This document shows, one piece after another, positions 53,793-64,000 of a DNA stretch of 64,000 nt. The position numbers and the translations under genes are program-made. This stretch comes from Breoghania sp. L-A4 (GTDB lineage Bacteria; Pseudomonadota; Alphaproteobacteria; Rhizobiales; Stappiaceae): assembly GCF_003432385.1 (NCBI RefSeq), contig NZ_CP031841.1:4304165-4368164 (forward strand), read 5' to 3'. Numbering within the stretch: the first letter of the stretch is position 1; every line of letters starts with the position of its first letter. The notes under the pieces were generated by a model. That model was not told where the DNA came from, did no database searches, and saw nothing but the letters and a program-made list of their open reading frames with translations.

Positions 53793-54098
53793 TCATCCCT
53801 GGGGGTTGTCGCGCTCCAGCGCCGTCAGCGAACCATGCCGATCGCCAGGAGCCGTCATTTCCTCGCACGTGCCCTTGGGCACGAGCTTCCAGGCATTGCC
53901 CTGATAGTCGACCGTCGACGTACCGGCACACGTCGTGCCCGGCCCGGCCTTGCAGTCGTTCTGACCCTTCAGCGAAATGCCGTAACACTTCTCCTTGGCC
54001 TGGGCGTAAGCGCTTGCCGGCGCGGCGACCGACGACAGGGCTGTGGCGACGGCGCCGGCGACAACCGCCGCTGCGACGGATCTCGAATTCGCGGACAT
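53793..54098 (-). CDS. DUF2282 bufferin-type precursor peptide (BufA-like)
   Basis: This 101-residue precursor has a signal peptide at ~1-34 ([22 protein letters not shown]). The mature part has four cysteines at ~38, 49, 57 and 78 in [28 protein letters not shown] and PKGTC, the DUF2282 pattern of bufferin 1-type RiPPs. The family's cysteines are modified by the MNIO enzyme to bind copper in the periplasm and protect growth under copper stress. ATG 54098 has AAGGGAGAG nine bases upstream. Gene order (precursor, MNIO, DUF2063, DoxX) is the canonical buf operon. Regulation is not visible. Confidence 0.9.
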   Translation of the reverse strand: MSANSRSVAAAVVAGAVATALSSVAAPASAYAQAKEKCYGISLKGQNDCKAGPGTTCAGTSTVDYQGNAWKLVPKGTCEEMTAPGDRHGSLTALERDNPQG

Positions 54099-54912
54099 TG
54101 AACTCTCCCTTGGCCTCTGATCGGCGTGCGGTATCACACCAACACGTTCGCGCGCTGCCTGAGTCGCACCGACGGCCCCACTGTGTGGATCAAAGCCATC
54201 AACGGGAAATCAAAGCCCCGTTATACTGTCCCAGAGGCACGCTCACCGCACTGTGATAGCATCACAGGAAAGAAAGTTGCGCGAAACGTCGCTGGAAATT
54301 GCAAAGGAGATGATTGCGCAACCACCGCTGAAACAAACATAATGACGGTAGCGGGAATGCCGCTTGCCCCAGAGGGGAAATCTGGCATGTTGCCCGTCCC
54401 GAATAGGACAGGATTACTGTCCCATTAATCCCGTTGCCCGCCAGATCAGGTCCCGGCGTCGGACGGTGGTGGGGCATACGACAGTCGGCCCGGACGCAGG
54501 GCCACTCCCGACGAATGTCGGCGCTTTTTGACGAAAGAAGCGGCGCAGCGCAAAACCCGGCATTGGGGTCCGTTGCGCGAAAAACAGGGGACCGCCCCTG
54601 TCCAACTTTGAACGGGTCTCCGGGGAGGCGCCGTTCACACTCGACAGAGCCGCGGCGTTTGGCCGGTCTCGTCGCTCGAGCCGCACTTTCATAATGTGCG
54701 ACCCGAACGGGGAAGGCTGACCCGACGCCCGGCGAAACGCGCGTCCGCAACACCTTCTGCATCAGAGGGTCCGGGACGCCCAGCGCGGCGACGCCTGACG
54801 GCGCACCGCGCGCGAAGGCGCTCCTGCTCGCAGGAGTGCTGCAACGAGACGGGGTTACCCGGCACGGATGTCCGCATCCGGCCGGAGTGGTCCTATAGAA
54901 GCGAGGGTTGAC
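54099..54912. other. Long intergenic region between the bufferin-type operon and gltB
   Basis: About 810 bases separate divergent genes and should hold both promoters and perhaps a gltB leader. Two longish open frames (54262-56052 minus and 54434-54694 plus) are antisense to gltB or lack protein character. A region near 54360-54425 has GC-rich repeats such as GGACAGGATTACTGTCCC (a GGACAG/CTGTCC inverted repeat). I cannot name any regulator site. Confidence 0.55.
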
Positions 54913-57900
54913 ATGAAGCGGATGGATTTGGCGAACCAGGATCGGCATGACGGCACCGTCGACACCGGCGCGGCAGGCACCCGCTCGAACCGCGCCCCCC
55001 ACACAGCGGCCACCACGGCTCAAGGCCTGCCTGTCGCCCGCGGTCTCTACGATCCGCGCAACGAGCACGATGCCTGCGGCGTTGGTTTCATCGCCAATCT
55101 CAAGGGCGTGAAGTCGCACCAGATCGCCCAGGACGGCCTGCGGATGCTGGTCAACCTCACCCACCGCGGCGCCGTGGGAGCGGATCCGCTGATGGGCGAC
55201 GGCGCCGGCATGCTCATCCAGATTCCGCACAAGTTTTTCGCGAAAGATTGCGTCAATCAGGGCTTCACGCTGCCGGAACCGGGCGACTACGCGGTTGCCC
55301 ACGCGTTCATGCCGCGCGACGAAGCCGTGCGCGGCCAGTGCAAGGCCATCGTTGAACGCGTCCTGGAAGCGGAAGGCCTGCCCCTGATCGGCTGGCGCAC
55401 CGTGCCCGTCGACAACAGCGCGTTGTCGAAGGATCCCGAGATCGCGATGACCGAGCCCGCGCACCGGCAACTGTTCATCGGCCGGCCGCAGCCCCTCGAC
55501 GCCAGTGCTTTCGAGCGCAAGCTGTACATCGCCCGCAAGGTGATCTCCAACGCGATGCTGAAGGAGATCGACACCCCGCCGGGCAACGACTTCTATATCG
55601 TCTCGCTGTCGAGCCGCACGATTGTCTACAAGGGCATGTTCCTGGCCGAACAGGTCGGCTCCTATTATCAGGATCTGCTTGATCCCGATTTCGAGACCGC
55701 GCTGGCGCTCGTGCACCAGCGGTTCTCCACCAACACGTTCCCATCGTGGAAGCTGTCGCATCCCTACCGGATGGTGGCCCACAACGGCGAGATCAACACG
55801 CTGCGCGGCAACGTCAACTGGATGGCGGCGCGCCAGGCGTCGATCGCGTCCGACCTGTTCGGCGACGACATTTCCAAGATCTGGCCGATTTCCTATGAGG
55901 GCCAGTCCGACACCGCCTGTTTCGACAACGCGCTGGAATTCCTCGTCATGGGCGGCTACTCGCTGGCCCATGCGGCGATGATGCTGATCCCGGAAGCCTG
56001 GGCCGGCAACCCGCTGATGGATGAGGAACGGCGGGCGTTTTACGAGTATCACGCGGCAATGATGGAGCCGTGGGACGGCCCCGCCGCTGTCGCCTTCACC
56101 GACGGCCGTCAGATTGGCGCGACGCTGGACCGCAACGGCCTGCGTCCGGCCCGCTACATCGTCACCGACGACGACAACGTGATCATGGCCTCGGAAGCCG
56201 GCGTCCTGCCGATTCCGGAGGAAAAGATCGTGCGCAAGTGGCGTCTGCAGCCGGGCAAGATGCTGCTCATCGATCTCGAGGAAGGCTGCATCATTTCCGA
56301 CGACGACATCAAGAAGAAGCTGTCGACGGCGAACCCCTACAAGTCATGGCTGGCGCGCAGCCAGATCGTTCTGGAAGACATGCCGCCGGTCTCGGGCCGG
56401 GCGCCGTCCTCCAACGAGACGCTGCTCGATCGCCAGCAGACGTTCGGCTACACCCAGGAAGACATCAAGCTCCTGATGGCGCCGATGGCCGCCGTCGGCC
56501 AGGAAGCCATCGGCTCGATGGGCACGGACACGCCGATTTCCGCACTGTCGGACAAGTCGAAGCTGCTCTACACCTATTTCAAGCAGAACTTCGCTCAGGT
56601 CACCAACCCGCCGATCGATCCGATCCGCGAAGAACTGGTAATGAGCCTGGTGTCCTTTATCGGACCGCGGCCGAACCTGTTCGATCTGGAAGGCATGTCG
56701 ACGCGCAAGCGGCTCGAGGTTCGTCAGCCGATCCTGACGAACGAGGATCTGGAAAAGATCCGCGCCATCGGCGACATCGCCGACAACCAGTTCCAGACCC
56801 AGACGCTCGACACCACCTACGCCGCCCACAAGGGCGCGGCCGGCATGGAGCTCGCGCTGTCGGAACTCTGCGCACGCGCGGAAAAGGCGGTGCACGACGG
56901 CTACAACATCATCGTGCTGTCCGATCGCCTTGTGGCGCACAACCGCATTCCGATCCCCGCGCTGCTGGCCATCGCCGCCGTGCACCATCACCTCATCCGC
57001 AAGGGCCTGCGCACCTCGGTGGGGCTGGTGGTGGAAACCGGCGAAGCCCGTGAGATCCATCACTTCTGCCTGCTGGCGGGCTATGGCGCGGAAGCCATCA
57101 ACCCCTATCTCGCCTTCGAGACGCTGCTTTCCATGCACGAGCGGATGGAGTTTCCCGAGGAAGTCGACCGCTACGAGGTCGTGAAGCGCTACATCAAGTC
57201 GATCGACAAGGGGATCCTCAAGGTGATGTCCAAGATGGGCATCTCGACCTACCAGTCCTATTGCGGCGCGCAGATCTTCGACGCCGTCGGTCTGTCCTCG
57301 GCCTTTGTCGAGAAATATTTCTTCGGCACCGCCACGACCATCGAGGGCATTGGCCTCGAGGAGGTCGCGGAGGAAACCGTTCGCCGCCACGCCGACGCCT
57401 TTTCCGACAAGCCGGTGCTGCGCAATGCCCTCGACGTGGGTGGCGAATATGCCTTCCGCATCCGCGGCGAGAGCCACATGTGGACGCCGGACGCCATCGC
57501 CAACCTGCAACACGCCGTGCGGAGCAATCTGCCGGAGACGTACCGCGAGTTCTCGCGCATCGTGAACCAGGACAGCGGGCGCTACACCGTGCGCGGCCAG
57601 TTCCGCATCAAGACGGCGGAAGAAGCCGGGCGCACGCCGGTGCCGCTCGACGAGGTCGAGCCTGCAATCGAGCTGGTCAGGCGCTTCTCCACCGGCGCCA
57701 TGTCCTTCGGCTCGATCAGCCGCGAGGCGCACACCACGCTGGCCGTGGCAATGAACCGCATCGGCGGCAAATCGAACACCGGCGAAGGCGGCGAGGAGCC
57801 CGAACGCTTCCGGCCGCTGCCCGACGGCTCGCAGAATCCCGAGCGCTCTGCGATCAAGCAGGTGGCCTCTGGCCGCTTCGGCGTGACGACGGAGTATCTC

Positions 57901-59664
57901 GTCAACTCCGACATGATCCAGATCAAGGTGGCCCAGGGCGCGAAGCCCGGCGAAGGCGGCCAGCTGCCCGGCCACAAGGTCGACGCGGTCATCGCCAAGA
58001 CCCGCCATTCGACGCCGGGCGTCGGCCTGATCTCGCCGCCGCCGCACCATGACATCTATTCGATCGAGGATCTGGCGCAGCTGATCTACGATCTGAAGAA
58101 CGTCAACCCGGAGGCCGACATCTCGGTCAAGCTCGTCTCCGAAGTCGGTGTCGGCACCGTTGCCGCCGGCGTCGCCAAGGCGCGCGCCGACCACATCACC
58201 ATTTCCGGCTATGACGGCGGCACGGGCGCATCACCGCTCACCTCGCTCAAGCACGCAGGCTCGCCCTGGGAAATGGGGCTTGCCGAAACCCACCAGACGC
58301 TGGTCCTCAACAAGCTGCGCTCGCGCGTCGCGCTGCAGGTCGACGGAGGCCTGCGCACGGGCCGCGACGTCTTGATCGGGGCGCTTCTGGGCGCCGACGA
58401 GTTCGGTTTCTCCACCGCGCCGCTGATCGCGGCCGGCTGCCTGATGATGCGCAAGTGCCACCTCAACACCTGCCCGGTCGGCATCGCCACCCAGGATCCG
58501 GTGCTGCGCAAGCGCTTCAAGGGCGCGCCCGAGCATGTCATCAACTACTTCTTCTTCGTCGCGGAGGAGTTGCGCGAACTGATGGCCGGACTCGGCGTGC
58601 GCAAGCTCGACGAGCTGGTGGGTCAGTCGCAGCTGCTCGACAAGCAGCCGATGATCGATCACTGGAAGGGCAAGGGCCTCGACTTCACGCGCATGTTCCA
58701 CAAGCCGGAAGCGCCTGACGACGCGATCCGCTGGACCCAGCGCCAGCAGCATCCGATCGTTGACATTCTCGACCGCAAGCTGATCGCGGAAGCCGCGCCG
58801 GCGCTCGACGACCGTACGCCGGTCACGATCGAGACGACCATCCGCAACATCGATCGCTCCACCGGCGCCATGCTTTCGGGCGAAGTCGCCAAGCGGTATG
58901 GCCACAAGGGGCTCGCACCCGACAGCATCCACGTCACGCTTTCGGGCACCGCCGGTCAGGCGTTCGGCGCCTTCCTGTCGCGCGGCGTCACCTTCGATCT
59001 CATCGGCGACGCAAACGACTACGTTGGCAAGGGCCTCTCCGGCGGACGCATTGTCATCCGCCCGAACCCCAATTGCGCGGCGGATCCCGACTATTCGATC
59101 ATTGCCGGCAACACGGTGCTCTACGGGGCCACCGAGGGCGAATGCTACATTCGCGGCATCGCCGGCGAACGCTTCGCCGTGCGCAACTCCGGCGCGATCG
59201 CGGTGGTTGAGGGTATTGGCGATCACGGCTGCGAATACATGACCGGCGGTGTGGTCGTCGTGCTCGGCTGGACGGGACGCAACTTCGCGGCCGGCATGTC
59301 GGGCGGCGTCGCCTATGTGCTGGACGAGGAAGGCACCTTCCGCGACCGCTGCAACCTGGCGATGGTGGATATCGAGCCGCTGACCGAGGAAGACGATCTG
59401 CTTGAGAAGCTGCACCACCATGGCGGCGACATCGAGCACAAGGGCCGCGTTGATCTCACCGGCGATATGACCCGGCACGACGACGAGCGCCTTCGTCAGC
59501 TCCTGGCCAGCCACATCCACTACACGGGGTCGGCGTGGGCAAGGGAGATCCTCGAGAACTGGAACGACTTCCGCTCGAAGTTCGTCAAGGTGATGCCGGT
59601 CGAATACCGCCGCGCGCTGAAGGAAATGGAAGACAAGCGCCTCGGCGCACAGGCAGCCGAGTAG
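54913..59664 (+). CDS. gltB: Glutamate synthase (NADPH) large subunit
   Basis: This 1583-residue enzyme makes two glutamate from glutamine and 2-oxoglutarate, the main ammonium-assimilation route. A ~54-residue propeptide precedes the catalytic cysteine in [15 protein letters not shown], and the glutaminase domain runs to ~430. The central region leads to the FMN domain ([19 protein letters not shown]). The 3Fe-4S cysteines lie in [19 protein letters not shown]-terminal beta-helix holds [22 protein letters not shown] 54913 ([14 protein letters not shown]) fits; an upstream ATG 54868 adds unnatural residues. gltD follows after 13 bases. Confidence 0.97.
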   Translation: MKRMDLANQDRHDGTVDTGAAGTRSNRAPHTAATTAQGLPVARGLYDPRNEHDACGVGFIANLKGVKSHQIAQDGLRMLVNLTHRGAVGADPLMGDGAGMLIQIPHKFFAKDCVNQGFTLPEPGDYAVAHAFMPRDEAVRGQCKAIVERVLEAEGLPLIGWRTVPVDNSALSKDPEIAMTEPAHRQLFIGRPQPLDASAFERKLYIARKVISNAMLKEIDTPPGNDFYIVSLSSRTIVYKGMFLAEQVGSYYQDLLDPDFETALALVHQRFSTNTFPSWKLSHPYRMVAHNGEINTLRGNVNWMAARQASIASDLFGDDISKIWPISYEGQSDTACFDNALEFLVMGGYSLAHAAMMLIPEAWAGNPLMDEERRAFYEYHAAMMEPWDGPAAVAFTDGRQIGATLDRNGLRPARYIVTDDDNVIMASEAGVLPIPEEKIVRKWRLQPGKMLLIDLEEGCIISDDDIKKKLSTANPYKSWLARSQIVLEDMPPVSGRAPSSNETLLDRQQTFGYTQEDIKLLMAPMAAVGQEAIGSMGTDTPISALSDKSKLLYTYFKQNFAQVTNPPIDPIREELVMSLVSFIGPRPNLFDLEGMSTRKRLEVRQPILTNEDLEKIRAIGDIADNQFQTQTLDTTYAAHKGAAGMELALSELCARAEKAVHDGYNIIVLSDRLVAHNRIPIPALLAIAAVHHHLIRKGLRTSVGLVVETGEAREIHHFCLLAGYGAEAINPYLAFETLLSMHERMEFPEEVDRYEVVKRYIKSIDKGILKVMSKMGISTYQSYCGAQIFDAVGLSSAFVEKYFFGTATTIEGIGLEEVAEETVRRHADAFSDKPVLRNALDVGGEYAFRIRGESHMWTPDAIANLQHAVRSNLPETYREFSRIVNQDSGRYTVRGQFRIKTAEEAGRTPVPLDEVEPAIELVRRFSTGAMSFGSISREAHTTLAVAMNRIGGKSNTGEGGEEPERFRPLPDGSQNPERSAIKQVASGRFGVTTEYLVNSDMIQIKVAQGAKPGEGGQLPGHKVDAVIAKTRHSTPGVGLISPPPHHDIYSIEDLAQLIYDLKNVNPEADISVKLVSEVGVGTVAAGVAKARADHITISGYDGGTGASPLTSLKHAGSPWEMGLAETHQTLVLNKLRSRVALQVDGGLRTGRDVLIGALLGADEFGFSTAPLIAAGCLMMRKCHLNTCPVGIATQDPVLRKRFKGAPEHVINYFFFVAEELRELMAGLGVRKLDELVGQSQLLDKQPMIDHWKGKGLDFTRMFHKPEAPDDAIRWTQRQQHPIVDILDRKLIAEAAPALDDRTPVTIETTIRNIDRSTGAMLSGEVAKRYGHKGLAPDSIHVTLSGTAGQAFGAFLSRGVTFDLIGDANDYVGKGLSGGRIVIRPNPNCAADPDYSIIAGNTVLYGATEGECYIRGIAGERFAVRNSGAIAVVEGIGDHGCEYMTGGVVVVLGWTGRNFAAGMSGGVAYVLDEEGTFRDRCNLAMVDIEPLTEEDDLLEKLHHHGGDIEHKGRVDLTGDMTRHDDERLRQLLASHIHYTGSAWAREILENWNDFRSKFVKVMPVEYRRALKEMEDKRLGAQAAE

Positions 59665-59677
59665 GGACGCAGACAGT

Positions 59678-61106
<1,429 letters not shown>

Positions 61107-61125
61107 GCGAGAAATCCCGGCAAGC

Positions 61126-61161
61126 AAAAAAACCCGGCGCCGCACGGCTGCCGGGTTTTTT
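61126..61161. terminator. Strong bidirectional terminator between gltD and the DUF459 gene
   Basis: AAAAAACCCGGC pairs perfectly with GCCGGGTTTTTT across an 11-base GC-rich loop, giving A and T tracts on both sides of convergent genes. Confidence 0.93.
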
Positions 61162-61183
61162 CATTGTGCCAGGACAGAACCCG

Positions 61184-62317
61184 TTATTCGGCCGGTCTCG
61201 TGAAATCATCCGCCCGTCCGGCGACCCGCGGCAGCGCCCGGCCTTCGACGATCAGCTTGTGCTGCAGTGATCCCTCGATCGGAATGGCCGGCGCGATTTC
61301 GGCTCCCGCCAGCGTTTCCTCTTCGCTCGCGATGCCGGTGAGCAGCAGGAAGTCGGGATCGTTCTGCGGCAGCGCCAGGTCCAACGCGGGACCCTCGCCA
61401 AGAATCCGCGCGATCGGCTGTTCCACGAAGAACGCCACTTTGCGGTATCCCCACCAGTTGAAATACAGCCCATCCTCGGTCCGCAGCCGGCGTCGGGTGC
61501 CGTCCACATCCGCGCCGTAGGAGGTGTATTTGCCAGCCTCGCTCAGGAACGCTTCCCAGATATCGACGAATATCGCGTCGGCGGGCTCGACCTGTGCCTT
61601 GTAGATGTCGTTCAGATAGAGGAAGTCGGCGCGTCTGTCGGGGCCGCTGGCCGGCGGGAGCCCGACCCAGATCAGAGGCTTGCGCGCCTCGCGCACCGCC
61701 GACACCACCCCTTGAACATAGTCCCGATAGGCGCGTTCCCACTCCGGATCGCGAAAGGTCAGCCGTCCAGCTTTCCCCTGGATCGGGCGCCGGTCGTCAG
61801 CACCGAGCATCACCACCACGAGATCGACCTGCTGGGTCTCCAGCGCTTCGATGATGCGAGCAGGCCACTCCGGCTCGCGCACAAGACCTTGCGATCGTTG
61901 AACAAGCTTCTCGACTTTGAGCCCCGGCGTTTCGGCCAACGCGCTGGTCAGCCCTGTGTGCACTCCGTCCGCCATCGTATCGCCAACCACGAGGATGACG
62001 CGCGCATCCGGATCTTTCGGAACCTCGACAATCTTCGGCGCGACCGGGGCCCGCCGCACCACCGGTTTCTTCTGCTCAACCTCTTTCACGGTACGCTTCT
62101 GGGTTCGCCCGCCGCCAAACAGGCGGAACAATGGCCGCAATGGATGCCAGCCCTCATTCTGTGCAACGACGATAGGCGCGTTCTCGGGCGCAGGACCCGC
62201 GGCAAGGGCCTCGCCGCCCATCGCCGCGACGAACGCCATCATCAGAATTCCGGTTGCCCTTGCTCGCATTGCCGCCATTGTCCGTTCGTTGCTCCGACCA
62301 CCCCAGTTAAAGGCCAT
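61184..62317 (-). CDS. DUF459 SGNH-hydrolase-like exported protein with altered catalytic residues
   Basis: The ~377-residue protein has a signal or anchor helix (GILMMAFVAAMGGEALA), a basic linker rich in Lys/Arg/Val/Pro, then an SGNH-type fold (ILVVGDTMADGVHTGL, VVVMLGADDRRP, DGLYFNWWGYRKVAFFVE). In related active proteins the first block has GDS and the last has DGxHF. Here these read GDT and DGLYF, so the usual serine nucleophile and histidine are replaced. It may be inactive and serve as binding protein, or use another chemistry. Same-strand lytic transglycosylase lies upstream. Start is uncertain: ATG 62317 with GGAAAAGG, or ATG 62278. Confidence 0.75.
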   Translation of the reverse strand: MAFNWGGRSNERTMAAMRARATGILMMAFVAAMGGEALAAGPAPENAPIVVAQNEGWHPLRPLFRLFGGGRTQKRTVKEVEQKKPVVRRAPVAPKIVEVPKDPDARVILVVGDTMADGVHTGLTSALAETPGLKVEKLVQRSQGLVREPEWPARIIEALETQQVDLVVVMLGADDRRPIQGKAGRLTFRDPEWERAYRDYVQGVVSAVREARKPLIWVGLPPASGPDRRADFLYLNDIYKAQVEPADAIFVDIWEAFLSEAGKYTSYGADVDGTRRRLRTEDGLYFNWWGYRKVAFFVEQPIARILGEGPALDLALPQNDPDFLLLTGIASEEETLAGAEIAPAIPIEGSLQHKLIVEGRALPRVAGRADDFTRPAE

Positions 62318-62407
62318 GACCGCCTTTTCCGAGAGTCGGCTGGTTGCCGGCAGCATATCCGCCGAAGCAGGCTTCCGCCATGCCGATGACAACCACCGCT
62401 GGCGCGA

Positions 62408-63658
62408 TCAGCTGTCGCCGCGCGCCCGTCCCAGCAAGCCGGTGCTCGGGTATCCATCGGGCGTGAGGCCGACCGAACGCTGGAACTTGCGGATCGCCGC
62501 GCGCGTGTTCGGACCGAGCTTGCCATCGATGGCGCCAACCGGATAGCCGCGCCGCGACAACACCTCTTGCAGGAGCTTCGTCTGGTCCGACGTGAGCGGC
62601 CGCTCACTCTCCGGCCAGTCCGCCACAAACGCCTCGCCGCCGCGCAACCGGTCGGCAAGATGCCCCACCGCAAGCGCATAGGCATCGGCATTGTTGTAGC
62701 GCTTGATGACGGAAAAATTCTTCAGCATCAGGAAGGCCGCTCCGCCCGCGCCCGCGGGCAACAACAACCAGGCATCGTCCTCGGGCCGGGGGAACGCCGA
62801 TCCTTTTGCCCGGCGAACGCCCAGCGCCGCCCATTTTCCGAGACTGCGCTCGGAGCGGCCGTCGGCGAGCGAATAGTCGAAACCCTCCGGCAGGCTCACC
62901 TCATAGCCCCAGGTCTTGCCGCTGACCCAACCGAAACGGTTCAGATAGGCCGCGGTCGATCCCAGCGCGTCGGCAATCGAGTTCCAGATGTCACGGCGGC
63001 CATCGCCGTCGAAATCCACTGCATAGCCGTTGTAGGTTGCGGGGATGAACTGCGTGTGACCCATGGCGCCCGCCCAGGAGCCCGTCAGCCCGTCTGCCGA
63101 GATGTCGCCGCGCTGCAGGATCTTCAGGGCGGCGATCAGCTGCGTGCGCCCAAACCGCTGGTAGCGTCCGCCGGCATAGGCAAGGCTCGCCAGCGACTGG
63201 ATGACGTTGCGCACGATCTTGGGGTTGTCCAGGACCGCGCCGTAGGAGGACTCCATGCCCCAGATCGCCACCACGACATGGCGATCGACGCCGTATTTGG
63301 CCTCGATCCGGTCGAGCAGCCGCGCGTGCTCGTCGAGCATGGCGCGGCCGTTGACCAGCCGCTTGTCGGATACCGCGCTGTTGAGGTACTCCCACACCGG
63401 TTTGACGAACTCGGCCTGGCGATCGGTCTTGTTCACCACCTCCCGGTCGAGCGTCACGCCGGCGAAGGCGCGCTGGTACACTGCGCGCGAGATCCCGGCA
63501 CTGTGCGCCTGCGGCCAGAAATCCCGCACCCAGGTGTCGAACCCGCGATCCGCGAGCGCGTCGCCGGATCCAGCGCCGGCCGCGATCACCGCGACGAGCA
63601 GCCCGGCGGCGAGCCGCCGCATGACTTCAAGAGTTCGCCCAAATATCAATTCGCGCAT
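62408..63658 (-). CDS. Lytic murein transglycosylase (MltB-like) with peptidoglycan-binding domain
   Basis: The ~416-residue periplasmic enzyme has a signal peptide (AAGLLVAVIAAGAGSGDALA), an SLT_2 domain (FDTWVRDFWPQAHSAGISRAVYQRAF; catalytic glutamate in VVAIWGMESSYGAVL; GAMGHTQFIPATYNGYAVDFDGDG with the DxDGDG calcium-like loop), and a C-terminal peptidoglycan-binding-1 domain (LLQEVLSRRGYPVGAIDGKLG). It cleaves glycan strands to 1,6-anhydromuramic products. It precedes the DUF459 gene. The open frame extends to 63895, but MRELIFGRTLEVMRRL at 63658 is the natural start. Confidence 0.94.
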   Translation of the reverse strand: MRELIFGRTLEVMRRLAAGLLVAVIAAGAGSGDALADRGFDTWVRDFWPQAHSAGISRAVYQRAFAGVTLDREVVNKTDRQAEFVKPVWEYLNSAVSDKRLVNGRAMLDEHARLLDRIEAKYGVDRHVVVAIWGMESSYGAVLDNPKIVRNVIQSLASLAYAGGRYQRFGRTQLIAALKILQRGDISADGLTGSWAGAMGHTQFIPATYNGYAVDFDGDGRRDIWNSIADALGSTAAYLNRFGWVSGKTWGYEVSLPEGFDYSLADGRSERSLGKWAALGVRRAKGSAFPRPEDDAWLLLPAGAGGAAFLMLKNFSVIKRYNNADAYALAVGHLADRLRGGEAFVADWPESERPLTSDQTKLLQEVLSRRGYPVGAIDGKLGPNTRAAIRKFQRSVGLTPDGYPSTGLLGRARGDS

Positions 63659-63819
63659 TGTTTCACCCGATCGTCCGCCCGATACCGCTGTTCCACCGCG
63701 TGATGGCCTCAAGATGACGCGGCAGCCAATGGCTTGCCGGTCTCTCTCCCGCGTGGAAGCGAATATCCATCCAAAAAAATCAAAGCCGACGATGGTGACG
63801 CAAAAATGGCGCAAGGCGC

Positions 63820-64000
63820 TCACCGCCGCAGTCTGAGCCCGGCTTCGATCGTGTTGCTCGTGTAGTTGCTTCCGGCCTGCGTGCTGTCGAACCACTCGTA
63901 GGTGTAGCGCGCCTGCACTGCCGCATAGGAGGTGATCGCGTAGGTCGCGCCCACAGAACCCGACAGCGTCAGTTCCTCAAGATCCAGCCCCTGATAGCGC
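63820..64000 (-). CDS. Outer-membrane beta-barrel protein, C-terminal fragment (window edge)
   Basis: Only the last ~59 residues are inside the window. They form alternating amphipathic strands: LTLSGSVGATYAI, AAVQARYTYEWFD, and a final NTIEAGLRLRR. This pattern matches alphaproteobacterial beta-barrel porin-2-like proteins, whose last strand ends near the stop. It is on the minus strand, upstream of the lytic transglycosylase with a gap of ~160 bases. Upstream parts, including a signal peptide, lie outside. Confidence 0.75.
   Translation of the reverse strand, partial: RYQGLDLEELTLSGSVGATYAITSYAAVQARYTYEWFDSTQAGSNYTSNTIEAGLRLRR

Noticed and set aside
54262..56052. 596-codon minus-strand open frame crossing the gltB leader
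   Set aside because: Most of it is antisense to gltB, and the rest has no recognisable protein character.
56344..58194. Long minus-strand open frames inside gltB (also 58231-59868 and 4674-6365 opposite the exporter)
   Set aside because: Composition is typical of the opposite strand of high-GC genes and no protein motifs appear.

Overview
The window looks like chromosomal DNA of a GC-rich alphaproteobacterium. Gene families point to the order Hyphomicrobiales (Rhizobiales), possibly near Stappiaceae; the family is a guess. Evidence includes a rpmE-ABC exporter pair, proton-translocating transhydrogenase split into pntAA/pntAB/pntB behind an aa3-oxidase subunit IV, GapR (DUF2312), RcdA-like DUF1465, CpdR, paired DUF465 proteins, purEK, gltBD, and a suhB-type small RNA beside an inositol-monophosphatase gene. 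I saw no prophage, insertion sequence, CRISPR array or rRNA operon. The only clearly AT-rich stretch is a small membrane-protein gene near 6.5-6.9 kb.

Layout. 1-2.7 kb: end-truncated PAS sensor kinase and a quinone oxidoreductase. 2.7-6.5 kb: DUF1192, a likely anti-Shine-Dalgarno small RNA, RcdA-like protein, rpmE, ABC exporter. 7-13.3 kb: short-chain dehydrogenase, prpE, TauE/SafE exporter, acyl-CoA ligase, MarC. 13.5-19.4 kb: two DUF465 genes, a diguanylate cyclase, purEK, VOC protein, MATE exporter, rpsU. 19.4-28.6 kb: membrane alpha/beta hydrolase, flavodoxin-fold reductase, transhydrogenase operon, ABC1 kinase, DUF882. 28.8-35.5 kb: L,D-transpeptidase, sigma-54 response regulator, M3 peptidase, heme-dependent N-demethylase-like protein. 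35.6-44.3 kb: gapR, DUF1244, N-formylglutamate amidohydrolase family gene, DMT exporter, glycerate 2-kinase, DUF1036-pyk, an uncharacterised membrane protein/zinc-protease pair, TPR protein. 44.4-50.1 kb: rpmJ, tRNA-Val, cpdR, a second N-formylglutamate amidohydrolase gene, suhB-type small RNA with hisN-like gene, lysophospholipase-like hydrolase, Hsp20 with a ROSE-like leader. 50.3-54.1 kb: threonine aldolase and a complete bufferin-type operon (DUF2282 precursor, DUF692 MNIO enzyme, DUF2063 partner, DoxX protein). 54.9-64 kb: gltBD, DUF459 protein, lytic transglycosylase, outer-membrane barrel protein cut by the window end.

How genes fit together. Central metabolism dominates: ammonium assimilation (gltBD), NADPH supply (pnt), purine synthesis (purEK), propionate/acyl activation, and 2-phosphoglycerate to pyruvate flux (glycerate kinase, pyk). 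Envelope remodelling enzymes (DUF882, L,D-transpeptidase, MltB) and three homologues of the Caulobacter cell-cycle/nucleoid machinery (RcdA, CpdR, GapR) are scattered between them. The bufferin operon is the most interesting specialised system.

Quality warning. At least twelve genes or gene ends are broken by the apparent loss of a single base, nearly always in a run of four or more G or C, and each is repaired by adding one base to the run. This points to systematic homopolymer undercalling in the assembly, not real gene decay. I give these genes as whole coding regions and mark the run.
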